Shown here: positions 1 to 13,400 of the stretch, one piece after another
Layout: each line of letters starts with the position of its first letter
Position numbering within the stretch: the first letter of the stretch is position 1
Source: Notospermus geniculatus
Lineage: Eukaryota; Nemertea; Pilidiophora; Heteronemertea; Lineidae
Direction of reading: 5' to 3'
Assembly: GCA_002633025.1 (NCBI GenBank)
Contig: NMRB01000540.1
Coordinates: forward strand, 162,213 to 226,212
Length of the DNA stretch: 64,000 bases
The notes under the pieces: model-generated
What the model was told of the DNA's origin: nothing
Databases searched by the model: none
What the model saw: the letters and a program-made list of their open reading frames with translations, nothing else
Position numbers and translations under genes: made by a program

Positions 1-318
1 TATCGCTTGGCCACTGAGGCACTTCCGCTACTATGCAACTTCCGTTATTGGCTCTTTTCACCGCAAGGTGAATCCCCCCGTCAGGATCAACTATGTTGGC
101 GGCCAATCCCTTTGAGATATATGTCTTTACCCTGAAAAGATTTCAGATTAGCTAGCTGTTTCCAATGCACGTTTTTGAACTAAAATGTCAAGTCCAGTTG
201 GATTTAATTTGTCACATATATGTTAGACATGTTATGGTCTTATTGAAAGAGACGATTCAACAACTGCGTATCCTAATGCAGAATAACAGACTGATGAACT
301 TCCGCCCCCATAGAGTAC

Positions 319-467
319 CTTTCCACCAGAATGGTCTTCCTGCCTGTCACTTTGGCCCCTCTACACTGCAGCCACCGTCGAAGTTGCGGCACTGTACATT
401 CCTCCACTTGGCGAGGCAGTTTGGCCCCTGGAACATCTTCCTCACTCAATTTGATTAACTTGTCCAT
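319..467 (-). CDS. SAP-domain-like N-terminal exon of an unidentified gene (partial)
   Basis: A short exon on the minus strand opens with ATG at 467 and reads MDKLIKLSEEDVPGAKLPRQ, then a stretch with TVPQLRRWLQCRGAKV and KTILVE. The latter resembles a SAP motif (helix, Leu-x-x-Trp-Leu, Gly, basic helix), a small DNA-binding fold often found at the N terminus of mobile-element-associated proteins. A plausible donor (gaaag|gtactc on the minus strand) sits at 318/319, so the exon would be 149 nt and end in phase 2. The downstream exons would lie left of the window. Whether this is a host gene or a transposon relic cannot be told; the neighbouring 560-870 block looks repetitive, which favours a mobile origin. 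Confidence 0.4.
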
Positions 468-579
468 CACTGAAAAAAGTTGTCCTTTTCATTCAGTAGC
501 GCCGGTGTTGATAAGGAATGGATTAACCAGATAATCATCATACATCTTATTAAGCGCACTCATGCCCTGAGCCAGGCAT

Positions 580-700
580 GAGAGTGGTCTCGGAGGGAAA
601 AACCGGAAAGCCGACCGAAGGCCGGCACGGGGAGCGCGAAGCGCGACCGGGGGGAGCGCGAGGGGGGGGTGTCCCCCCTCGCAAGGAAAATTTTTGAAAT
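580..700. repeat. GC-rich repeat block with hairpin potential
   Basis: This is a strongly G+C- and purine-skewed block with the words gaaggccggcacggggagcg, gaagcgcgaccgggg and a run of G that folds back on the ccccc of gtgtcccccctcgc. Composition differs sharply from the flanks. It resembles boundary blocks of interspersed repeats, but no family is identified. No convincing gene is seen in 700-1335. Confidence 0.35.
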
Positions 701-1492
701 TTGGAGGATAAAAGACCCGATTTCCCGGCATCCAGGCCTACGATCCGAAACACTGACCGGCGCGGCGGCGGCCATTGCAAGAAAGTCACTTGGCACGAAT
801 ACTGACGGAAATTGCCGATCGACTGGCGGAGTGTGTGACGTCAGATGCTGTGCCAAATATGGTCACTGTTAGGCTACTATTCCATTCATCAGTGTTAATG
901 ACTGGTAGGTAGAAGAGCGCGAATGGTGCGCCATACTTATTTGGCAATGTTACTACTAACTCATTAGCATCAACCAATCGTGTGACATGGCGGCCACTTC
1001 TGGGCCCGGAAGATGTATAGCCATCGAAGATCGTTCCATACCTCATTTGCATTTGGCAGTCGGATTGTCGCAATGCAGGAATTCGCAGCCCGACATGGGT
1101 TTAACCATCGTAGATCGTAATAATTTATTCGCTGCGTCCACAATGCAGCCCGCCCGGCGGGAATTCACCGCGACTTGCGCGACTTGGTGACCTGATCTCG
1201 GGCCTGATCTGCCGACCGGGGATAGCTGGGACGACCATAATCATACCTCACCCCCCTCAATTTTTATTGCAGATTTGCACGAATCTCAGGACCCAACTTT
1301 TGGGCTCCCAAAAAACCGGATTTCCGGAAATTTCCNTAAAAAAATGCTCGCCTCAGCAAAAACCCCATGAAATTAAAGAAAATGGGCCATTCTGTTCCTT
1401 TGTGGGTACTAGTGTAGTACCCTTAGTATCCTCTGGCCGAAACACTGTCCACATACTGCACAATTTAGAAAAAAAAACTGTCCTTAATACAG

Positions 1493-4400
1493 ATCGGTTT
1501 GATCGAGAGATGAAGAAGATGCAGATGGAACATCTTCAGAAGATGCAGCAGCTGCATCAAGAAATGGAACTCACAAAGCACCAGATGCAACTGGAGAAAT
1601 ACAAACGCGACCTTGACCTGGATCATCAGCAACAGTCGTATAGTCTCGCACAGGTATGTCTGGCGGTATAGCTATCCACGATCGAGCCCTTGTGATTTGG
1701 TACTGAATCCGATTTTGAAGAAAGTGATGACGTCATGGACAAAATGGGCAAGACAACACCAAGTAGATACTTGGACAGCTGTCACGATTATTCTATCCCT
1801 TATATTGAATACTTTACATTCTTTGACTTTCAAGTCTTGGTGGTGGATGTATATAAACTTAGAAAGTTATGAACAAAGGAATGTAATATCTGATAGTTAT
1901 TGAGTTGCCTGGGCAATTGCCCCCTTTGATGCTAATACCTTTCTTCAATTGCATTTATTTGCTTCTTTCTCTTTTGTGTTAATTCACTTGCATGTCTTTC
2001 GCCGTCATGTCCACATCTAATGCATGCATTGGGTGATTTCAAAGTTGGTGTTAACACGGTGTTTACAATGTTTTAATGCATTGTAAACACCGTGTTAACA
2101 CCAACTTTGAAATCACCCATTGTCTTGGTATCCTTTCCCTATCTTCCAACGCCATTTTCATTTCACAAACATCACAAATTCCACACTTGATACATTTCTC
2201 ACTGGGGTTGAAAATAGGATCAGTATTTTTGAGTGAAAAGCAAAAGAACGAAAGAAATACTCCATATAGCCTCAATGGAACTTGGCTCATGTAGCAAATT
2301 CCGGTAATGGCTTATTCATGAGTTGTGCATTGTAGTGAATTGTATTGTATTGGTAGGTCGAAAGAAACAGGGAGTTAACTTCTGTATGCCCTTGTTGCAA
2401 ATGATAGGATGACACCCTCATATTACATAGATGTATCAAAATTTTTGCCAATACCCATCATGCCACAAAAGTGTGTTTTCCATTGCCTGACCCCCAATGC
2501 GGTCGCCTGGTTTATCAATGTTTATTGTCTTTGCATGTTGATCTTACAAGTTGGGATTGGGAAAGATGGTGAGATATATTCACTGCTTCAGAGACATGGG
2601 CCGTATGCACCAACGAAGATTATCTTGGAACTCGGGTTGAGCCACAACTTTTCCATTGCCACATCGTGCCCCGGCAAACCTGAACAATTGAAAAACTGTG
2701 GCTCAACCTGAGTTCAAGATAATCTTTGTTGGTGCATATGGCCCATAGATTATATGACAAAATCACAGTGTTTGCTTTGTCACCAGAAAAATGCAGTTCA
2801 CCACACAGGACACCGCATAAAACACAGAGCTACATTTCCGAGTTATTTCACACACTAATAGCTGAATCACAGTTTCACCTCAAAGTTGTTACATCATGTT
2901 TTACCCAGCAAATGCAAGCACAAGCACAAGAACTCCCCCAAGGGCCTCCTCCAGGGCCTGTAAGTAAAATATGTAGTCCCATCATCAATGAAATATACCG
3001 TAAATGATCCATAGTTGCACACTCTTACAATATCATGGTACTATCCCTAGTTGCACCTTGTGACTAGATCTCTAATTGCACACTTTGATTTGGATATTTT
3101 GAATTGTTGCCAGGCTCACAATTTATATTGCTTCTCCCTATGCTTATCTCAGGAATTTAGATATATTCAGTTTTTGCATCCTGAGGATATCAGGACCTAG
3201 ACTCACTCCCTACGTTACAACACACAAAGTTAGAAGAAACCCTAAAGCTGCAATCACATAGTGCCACACACTACACGGGAACGTCGGTTAACAATGGCTT
3301 CACAAAGGGCTCGTGACCGTGAAGCCATTGTTATCCAGTGTGTCCATGTGGCGTGTAGGTCTATGTGATTGCAGCTTTATTGACACCTCAGGATGGGTTT
3401 TGAGCTCATGCACTAAAATATGGTGTTTCCTATACGAACACGGATTTGCTATGCTGTCTGAATCATTCATTGACCTTCCCTGTGTCTGTCATTACCACAG
3501 TCACGTGAATGGGCGGACATGTTAGCCTCGTTGAAAAATCATACCTGGCATTTTCATTGACAACTCTGTCACCACATAAACTCATCCATTTTAACTTCGA
3601 GGAAAACTTAACGGGCCATATTCAAAAAGGGTGATCATTGCACGATTAAGACTTGGCTCCGTCATGTAACTTTGCTGAATGCACCCACTTCCACCATGCA
3701 TTTGGCGAAGTTACATGCGTCTAAGTCTTAAACACCCTTTTTGAATACGGCCCATCCATTTTGGCCCGTATTCAATAAGGGTGATCATCGCACGTTTAAG
3801 GGTGTTTTGGCCCAATCAGCGTACAAATTCTGCATTACACAGGTTAAAGGCCTAGAAAACTATTGTCTGATGTCTGTACGGTGGTTCACCAGAGGCGTTT
3901 ACCCGCAGGATAATCACACGCGTCTAACTATCCTGCGTCTAAGTCAAAGAGCATGAAGGAAATGTTGAACGATCAGGAAGGCTTGTCTAGAATTTTTCCA
4001 ACACTTTCTATTGTCCTCCCACACTAAGACGCAGGAATGTTAGACGCGTGTAATCATCGTGTGGGTAAAATGCCAGGGATCAGGCAGCGTACAGAACGTA
4101 GAACAATAGTTTCTAGGCCTACAACCTGTGTAATGCAGAATTTGTACGCTGATTTAGCTAAACACCCTTATTGAATACGGCCCTTTAACTTTGAGGAAAA
4201 CTTAACGAATCTTTGCCTTCTCAAAACACAGTGGAATGCATTCAAGAGTTCCTTCTTAAACAACATGTGTTCCTCCTATAACTATCCAACGGAGTACACA
4301 TACACCACGGTTGAGGAATCTGATGTAAGGAAACTCAATGCTCAGATCTTTTGTATCTTTCTGTGTGGGCATTTTGCTTGACTTTCTCTCAGTTCTGTCT

Positions 4401-7400
4401 ATACTCTGTATATGCCTATACTTTGCCCTAATGTAGGATATGTTGCAGTGCAGGAGCCATATTCATGAAGCCTTCGCAACTTGTCTGCACGCAAATCTAT
4501 TGTAAAGGCAGACAGTGAACAATAGGGCATGTGCAACCAAAAAATAGACTTACGCAAAGTTGCGAAGGATTCTTGAATATGGGAGCTGAGGTATTGCTGC
4601 TAGAGCAAGTCGTGTTGTATCTGTTTAATAATAGGCCTTCTGAAAGGTCTTGGAAGAGATCCTTTGAAAACAATGAGAAAAGAACCAAAAGGTCATTTCT
4701 CAAATCAACATCGTGAAGATTCCCCTGATGAAAGATTTCACACTTACGGTAATAGTTACGGTAATGAATTAGGAGTGAGCTTGAATTCTGAGTATTTTCC
4801 AGAAATCATAGCAGTATAGCTGCAGTTTTATTCGCTGTAGAAGGCAGTAGACCAGTCGTCAAAGTCTGTGCCATGTTCCCCAATGCAAAAAACAAGTGAT
4901 TTTACATCGGGGCTAATTGATGTCTGAATAAGATTAAATCTAATAGGATTTCACTGTCTTATTCCACCAATGTAAAAACCACTTGTTCCTAGACTTAAGA
5001 TATGCAGCTAGGACTTTTGCTGCTGGTCTGGTAGTTGCCTTTGCTTATAACCATGCCATCTCTCCTGTCCCTCCTTTCAGAACGGTAGTGCCCCTGTAGA
5101 TACCTTCACAGTGAGTAACCTGCCAGTCGTTCCACTGCATTTAAGAAAGGTTAATGCTTTTTCCTTTGCTTCAAATTTCTTGAAATGTTGCAGACCCAGT
5201 TAGCCAGCCATCCCCATGCTTTTAGTCTAACGCTGCTTGCTTCGTAACAAATGTAGAATGATTTCTTCTGTCAGTCTGTCTATCTCGAAAGGAAAGAAAT
5301 AAAGAGATATTCAAGAAAGGAAGTTGTGCATTCGATTGTTAGACTTCTTCTTGTGCTGGAAACATTTGTGTGCATAGAGAAAATCAAGCAGCTAAACATG
5401 ACATTTACCAATTGGGACCTACATGTATACACGCTTGTAATGCCTTCTAAGGGGCTGATTTTAACAATCTTAATCATGTCCAAAACAAATTATTCATTAT
5501 AAACTGGAGCACAGCATCACTGGGTTGAATGATGCAGATGGTATCGATACGTATCTACATTTCTGCCTAACTTTTGTGTTCACATCAAGATACACCTGGA
5601 ATGCAAGACATCCACTATAAACAATAAAGTTCTTGTCTCATTTCTTCTCAGCCTGGGCCTCCTAGGATAGCTGGTGCCGATGATCCCTACCTACGGCAAT
5701 TGCAGAAGCAAGGGAGAACAAACCAGTATGATGTGGATCCCCTGCCACCCTCTCCATATGACCCTCAGTAAGTCATTGGCCACATCAAAATATTCCCTAT
5801 GATTGATATAACTTTCTGTACTGGCTGGCTCTGTCCTGTCAGTTGAGTCAAATTTACCCATTACGACCCATATTAAATCTCAATTTCAGTTACGGTTTCG
5901 TGATATTCCATGACTTCGTTCTCGGCCTGGATCCCCATGTATCTTCTGTGAGGATCATTGTCAGTCTGTACACACAAACCCAGGATATGGGGGAGCCAGC
6001 CATCCTGCCAACAACCCACGCTGAGCCCCATAAAGGTGGCGGCTACTACCAGGGGATGAACACGGCTGTCATTGGAGCCAAACAACCAGTGCCAAAGTAA
6101 GTGTCATGGAGAAATTAAAATGGCATTGCATGGCGAGTAACAGACAATGTAGGAATAGCTGGTGGCAAGGTTGTTTGCTTTGGTAATGGACAAACAGAAA
6201 GGAAGGCTTACAGAGGGGAAAAGTCAATGTGCAGAGTTGCAGTACTGGTATACTCCAGTTCCAGACTGTTGATTTCATCTCCCGGCCAGCCAGGGCTGGC
6301 ACTTTGAAGAGTTGAGTGGGTTCTCAGAGTTATGCAGTTTAAGAAACATCAGTGCCTGTCACTAGTGAAGTTCCATGTTCAACCCCAGTCAAGGCCTGTC
6401 TACACCATCAACATTTCCAAAACTTTTCAAAAATATCCAGCTGTAACATTTCCAAAACACCGTTGTTTTGGGTTTGTTGCACAGTGTGGACTGGATCTGC
6501 AACTTTTGCGAAATAAGTTGAAAACATGTTTTGGTAATGTTGCAGAGTGTAGACCACCCCGAAACAAGCCGCAACATTTCCAAAACAGTTTTCAAATTGT
6601 TTTGTCGCAGAAATGTTTTGAAAATGTTGATGGTGTAGACAGGCCTTCAGACACATTCTTTGTTCATGTGAAGAGAGGGTGACTCTGACCGTGCATTTTT
6701 TCTGCCGGCACTCTAGTTTCCTCCTGTGTACAATGTTCAATTCAACTCAAGCCATTGCCTAAATGAACTTGCAAAATGGTCATCTCCTTTTAAGTACTGT
6801 ACACTAGATGTACAAATCGTTCTTTTCAGATGTCCTTCACAGCAAGACATGTCATTATTGATCGAACTTCAGCTGGCTGAGGGCAACGATTCCCGATTGG
6901 TGTCGCGTGCGTGGAACAAACTGGACATCTTCGACGAGCAGGGTCGTCTTAATAGCGGGCGCTGGCGCATACCAATGAAGATGGCCCCAATACGTGCTGA
7001 ACTGTCCTCATTTGATATAAACGCAATTCCACAGGTATGGGGACATCATATGAATTGATAGAAGTGGATTCTTGCCAGCCTATCATCAGAATGATAGTAG
7101 TTGTGCTATGCACCTCTGCTGCTGCTCTTGTAAGGTTATTCAACACCTGACACCAAGACCAAATATCTGCCGAAAGGGAAAATATTTACCCTTCAGGCCG
7201 TGACGATCTGCTAAGAGCAAGTGACTGACCTTACTTTTGGATGACAATTTAGAAATTATTACCGGCAGATGCCGTGGCTGGCGAACATGTTTTGGAGCTG
7301 TTTGGCCATTTTCAGATCAACCGAACAGTGAAGCCTCTTCTGATTTTGCATCTCGGAAATAACCAATTTGATTTCATCAAAATACTGAGTGCACCAAGTT

Positions 7401-10400
7401 GAGTGAAAGTCCCTCAAAACAACTAATTCATCCTTTTCGTTTCCTTTCCAGTATAACCAAGTGGAGCTGTACATTCGCTTGGTGAATTTTCGTGATTCTG
7501 ACGGTCAGTCTCGTGCTAATATCTCCCCTTACAATGCCAATAATTACAAATATCCACCACAGGTAAGAACATACGAGTCTTCTCTTCAACATCAAATGCA
7601 TCCTACTTTATTGTGACTTACCGCTATTTTCATTGTGCAGATTATTTTCACTCAATGTTTCCTGCATGTTCATGTCTTTAAATGATATGCATCATCTTGA
7701 CTTAATCGAAGGATTTTTTCAGGCACATTCATTGTATTCGACTCAGAGATGTGCAAATTTGTCCGAGGCCTTGAAGGTCACAGCTGGCACAGCACAAATA
7801 CATCCCAACAATCTTTCACTTCCTTTTAAATTCAAGGCAACAACATAGTAAATTGTATCGCCTGTCTGTTGTGATAGGTTTTAAGTCGTTTGTGTCTGAA
7901 TGTAAGTCGCAAAGAAACCAAAAATGGTGAATTGTCCATCGAGACCCAGTTTGTGGGAGAAAGTGCTTCACATAATATACCAAAGGTGTCGCACTATAAT
8001 TGACCAGTTGAGGTTTTGAAAGATATCTAGTACTTCATATCTTTCCTTCCTGTTTTTGATGTAAAACTACATGTCCTCCTTTTGCTGTTGTTTAGGGATA
8101 CTATGTCAGATTTCGTTCATTAGCTGACTATGCAAAAAAGGTTTGTCCGTGATTTAGGGTTGAAATGTAGGTTTCTTGTAGTCCTATCTCTATCATTATT
8201 TCAGCATATTTTTATACCATTGTATACCGAGTTCTAAAGTGCCTTGATAGAGAATTCGTGGGGCTAGAAAGCCAGCATTCAAGATATAGAATTTGTTTCT
8301 TGAGGCATTTTAGTACTTGACAATCGATGTGTCATGCCCAAACTCGATGGAGCTAGCAATGGGAGGAGCCCATGGATAGCCAGTGATAGTCTAGACTCGG
8401 GACCCAGTCGATGTGTCGCTCCACCCGCCAACGACAGTCCACTCTGTGGAGTGTCGTCGGCAGGTGGAGCGACATACCGACTGGGTCCCCGAGTCTAGTG
8501 ATAGTCAAACAGCTCCATCCAGTTTGAGCAGGCACCCAAGCTTGATTGGTATCAATGTCTTATGCATACTGTATAAACAGTAGGTTTATTTTGAGAATTC
8601 TATGCAGATTTTGTCTAGGCAGTATCTTTTCTATCGATCTGCTTACTATGTGCACCAGAAGAGGGCAAGGCCTGGCTTTCGTAGTCGGTGCTTGGTGCCA
8701 TGGTAGTGGGACTGTAAAGTTAATGCTACCAAAAGGTCTCTGTCAGGATTCCCATGTCAGGTTCAGTTTTGTATTTCAGACTAAGGCCCTGATGCTAGAT
8801 TTCGGCCACCACATCTTGTACATAGTCCTGAAAATTGAAAAATTTTGCCCTCAGTTTCAGAATTGCTTCTGCACATTTGAACTACCACAGGGGAAATTGT
8901 TTGAACGAATTGGTGGTATTTGAGGGAATCCTGATCAGTTTTTGGTAGGATCGGGTTGTATGTAGGTTTGAATCAAAACAGGAGGTAATCTGGGCTGGAT
9001 ATAAAATAACAGCTTTTTCATCAATTTGTCACTATTGCTATTACAGTTCGACATGCAAGATTTCCCTGTATTCCCCGTACGTCATATGGGTCAGTTGAGT
9101 CAGGTTCAGGGTGGCCCACAGCCTCAGCAACTTCCAAATCAACCAAAGTCACCCCCGAGTCCAGATGGGCAACCTGACGCTGCTCCAGCAACTGTAAACA
9201 ATCTTGTATGTCTTGTGCTAAGACAAATATTTAGATCCTCCGTCCTTGCTCAATGTTGTATTGTAGTTTCATGTGTAGATCTCCCTTGCTTATGAAAAAA
9301 AATTCCGAGGATTGGTTCCTAAAGCCAGCAGCACGATATGCAATATTGCAAGCGATCGAGGCCTACTCGGTACCGATCTTCTCACCAGCTGCTGCAGACT
9401 GGGCGATATCATCTTTGGTGTTGTTTGACAATGGGCGAACATCGCTGGCAAGAGGATTCTATGCATCGCTGCCTACTAGTACACACTTGGCATCAACAGC
9501 CGATTTTGCTCGCTTTCAATCAGATCGCTTGCGATATCGTCGAGTGTGCTGCAGACTCTAAATGTGGTTATCATATATATCAGTCTAATAACCAGTCCTT
9601 GTGCTTGGGGAACCTGTAGGACAAATCTGCCTTTCAGTAATAAAAAAGGCAGTATCAGTGGGAACAGGACATGACAGTTAGTGCCCCTGTCACTTCCATC
9701 TTAATGGACAAGGGTTTTGAAACCCACTGGACTGCATATGCTCCCTCAAACCAGTGACACCTACCAGTGAGCTGCATCATAGAGTCAAAAAAGGCTTCTG
9801 GATTGGCAGAGGTGAAGGGACATGGTCGGTCGTTGTATGTCACTATTCATTGTTGCCTTTACCTTATGGACTCGATTCCATCCATTCTCCCATATGCTGA
9901 ACTCTCATTGCCATATTCATGTGAAGAGTCGTGTTTTGTTGCCTGAAATCATTTTCTTCTATTGAACTGGGCGTCAAATGGGATGGGTGGGTATGTCTTG
10001 TTGCCAATGAGGTGACGAACCGTGCCACAATTTGCCACTCAACATCCAACGCCCTTGTTTAAAGTCTCAGTGAAAGTTAACTCTTCCCTGCATCACTACC
10101 CTCTCCTGCTTATCCCTTCCAGCATCCACGAACCCATCATGTCTGTGATGCACCAAGTCGTTCTCATTCATTACCAACACGCGAATCTTTTACATCAGCT
10201 GGGGCAGAATCTGTTGTGGTTGCAGCCCCACCAAACACACCCATATCTGTCCCTGTTCGTACACCCACAAGTGAATGCATTAAGTCCGAGATAAGGTCAG
10301 AGGTAATGGTCATGGAGGCCAAGTTGCATGTTCAGATTTTCCTTTGAATTTTCAGTTGGCTTTAACGAAGTTTTCCAAGTTCATACGTTTTTAACTTGCA

Positions 10401-13400
10401 TGGTACATGTAATTGAGGCATGTTACTGTAGGGCCTAGTGAAATTTGTTATAAACAAATACAACTTGGTACTATGCACTATGCCTCCCTTGTGGAAACAA
10501 ACTGAGACTTGTCAACAAAATTTTGTAAAAAACACCATCTTTAATTCAAATAATATATTTCATGGGTAGAAAAGAAGCCTCGCCTCGGTGGAATTGGGTG
10601 TGCTTCTTTCGTCAAAGTTTCAGGCTGAGGGTTACATACTGGAAGTCCCTTCGCACTGAACAATGATGGTTATCCCCTGCATGATCACCCTGTGTTACCC
10701 AACCCTAAAGCATCCTTGTAGTTGAGCCCTGCATTGCATGTTCGTCCGTTCACTGCTAGATGTATTACGTCTGTAGTATCACCAACCTCGATGAAGAAGA
10801 GTGATTTTCATTGCCTGTGACTTGTTATTCCAAACTGATTCATGTTTAGCTACAACGCAACTGCATCTGTTGTTATGGCTTCGTATAAACTTGTTCCACC
10901 CGACTTGTGTGACAGAGAGGTGGCTGGAGGCTACTGCAGGCTTCTGCTGGAGTTCTCGATTCATCCTTCATTTACATCAAATCCAGTACTTCTGCAGAAC
11001 TGGTTGTACAGTAAAATTGGACTCTATATTGGATATCACAAATCGCATACGGTACATGGCACAAAATCCCTCTTCTCTCATCTGTTAAAGTTCCATTCCA
11101 AACATTTTACGCTTTTATTTCATTCTTCATGTTGCATCCTGCTTTAGCAGCTTCATGAGTTCGTATTATGCAACTTTTGCTTATAGTTTCGTAATCCATA
11201 ATGCTGTAGTTTTTCACTGCGTAGATTAGTCAGCAACCCTGGCACAGAACGGTAACAAAATCTTATCAGCAATCGTTTGATTTATTTTGGTTCGCTGCCT
11301 AAGTTGTCTAGATTTTGATTTGATAATTCTGCTCTGCATAAATTTCTTTCATTTACTTCTCAGATTAATTTATAACATCTGTACTGAAGGAAAATTCAAT
11401 TGAAAGTTTACTCAGTCAAGCAATTGTTAAGTTAGCTGTGATTTAAAGACCTAATGCTTTTTTGCACTCGAGCGCATAATTTCTTCTGTTTGAACTTGAA
11501 TCTCATTTTGCACTCATTGAAAGAATAAATTGAACAAATTTTGACTTCCACTCACTCCGTGCCATGTTTGTTTTAGATGCATGCACGCTTCATTTAATCT
11601 GGCTCTGACATGGCTCTCTGCTCTCTTTTCCAGGCCATTCAACCCCCCATTCCCCCCTCTCAAGGCAACATCCCNAATTGATGTCAAATGACGTCATCGA
11701 CCCACGTGGTGCACTTTGTCGTCGGTGCAAGTGGAGTGTGTGTGACTTCAACCATGACATAATCTACATATGGCACACCTTTGACGATGAAGTCAGCCTG
11801 GTGGACTGCGGTCAAAAGTGACATCATAATGAGTCACTGCACAAGCTCTATACTGGCAAACTGGCACAAAATTGTTGAATACTTAAAGGAAGAACATTGA
11901 ATGTTTTCTTTCCCTTTAAAATGGCAGACTAGTTCGAATTATCTCTGTCATACCGCTCGTACTAGATGAGTAAAACATATTTAACTTGAATAACACACTG
12001 AATCTTTGGCATTTCATATGTAGGTAGGGTAGCAAGACCCACGGCCTCAAGAGAAAGATAATAATTCACTGCACTCCCTTTCCACTGAAATGGTGAACCC
12101 AGGCTTATTCACACATGATGCATTTCCTTTGCTTTGTTGACCTTCATGTCATCTAGTTTTTGTGTTGTAGCTCAACATACCTCCCTGGTACAGTCTGCCT
12201 TCCAAATGGCAGCAGGTAACACGTCTTCCTTCAGATGCTTTGTAAGTTGCAGAAAATTTAATTCTTAGTTTGTTTGGCAAGTGAGTGGTTCTAAGCAGAG
12301 GGGTTGCTGTTCCTTGTAGGGTGGGAACGAAAGAGGAAGATGGAAGTCCTGTGCTTTTTCGGGACGACTAATGTCAAAGATGGTGCTGGGTCATTTAAAC
12401 TCCACCTGTGTGTTTCATTTTGCTTTTTTTCCTGATTTGTTTGTACCACTTGCACTTGTTTCCTAATTTTGCCGTGATTTAACACCCCAAGTTCCATAAC
12501 CATGGTTACGTGATTTGAGTTAAAGGAGATGGGAGCTTCAGACCTTTGCTTCAGGGTCAAAAACAGTGGAACCTCTCTATTAAGGACACCTTCGTGACTG
12601 GTAGTTGGTGTCCTTTATGGAATGGTGTCCTGATTACAGAGGTCAAAATGAATAGAAATGACCAGTTTGGGACTGAGCTTTGGTGTCCTTTTAACAGAGA
12701 TGTGTCCTCCTGGTGGAGGTGTCCGCTAAAAGAGAGGTTCCACTGTATTTCCAAGTGCAGTGTGACATAATGTGATGGCGTTGCAAGGACAAGAAGGTCA
12801 GGGAGATCATCAACACCACAGTTGGAATATTTGTGTCGATCCGTTCTGAGGACATGGGTGATTCTTTGTCAGACCTGTTTCTAATGTGAGACTATGGGCA
12901 AGACACTTGACAGTACAAGATTTCTCTGAGGATATGGAGAGTTCCAATGGATTCGCCGATCTGAGAAGAGTTTTCTTGCATTTAGAGATTTTCGGTTAAC
13001 TGTCACTTACAATACATGTACCGGGGGTATATCAGGTAGCATTAAGTTGCTGAAGATAACAGGTGTGCCATGCCCATGTTGTCTGTTCAACAAGTGAATC
13101 TTCTGATTCTTGGTTTTTCCTTCTCTTTGCAGAAATCTTACGGATTTGACCAGTACGGGGCCCCCAACGCTGGGTATGCAGGTTATTAGAGTCAAAAATT
13201 CTGAAGCTGGGGAGGGGAAAATTAGACTAACTGCTTATTACACTAATTCTGGAAAGGTTAGTCTCAGATTTTCAATCATATTCTGAAGTCGTACATTGGT
13301 GAAATATTCTGAATCAGCATCTTGGAATGTGCGGGTTCACCAAGGCCATTAACACTTTCCTCAAACGCGACATCCGACGGGTTTTCCTAGACCGCCTCAC

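Noticed and set aside
2031-2118. CRISPR-like or rho-independent terminator reading of the hairpins
   Set aside because: The context is a spliced eukaryotic gene; there are no spaced repeats or U-tracts.
6332-6740. 110-residue open frames on both strands
   Set aside because: Mirror-image open frames created by an inverted repeat (6391-6647).
10801-11147. Possible CCDC17 exon with SYNATASVVMASYKLVPPDL
   Set aside because: No matching donor in phase and no fit to the neighbouring exon frames.
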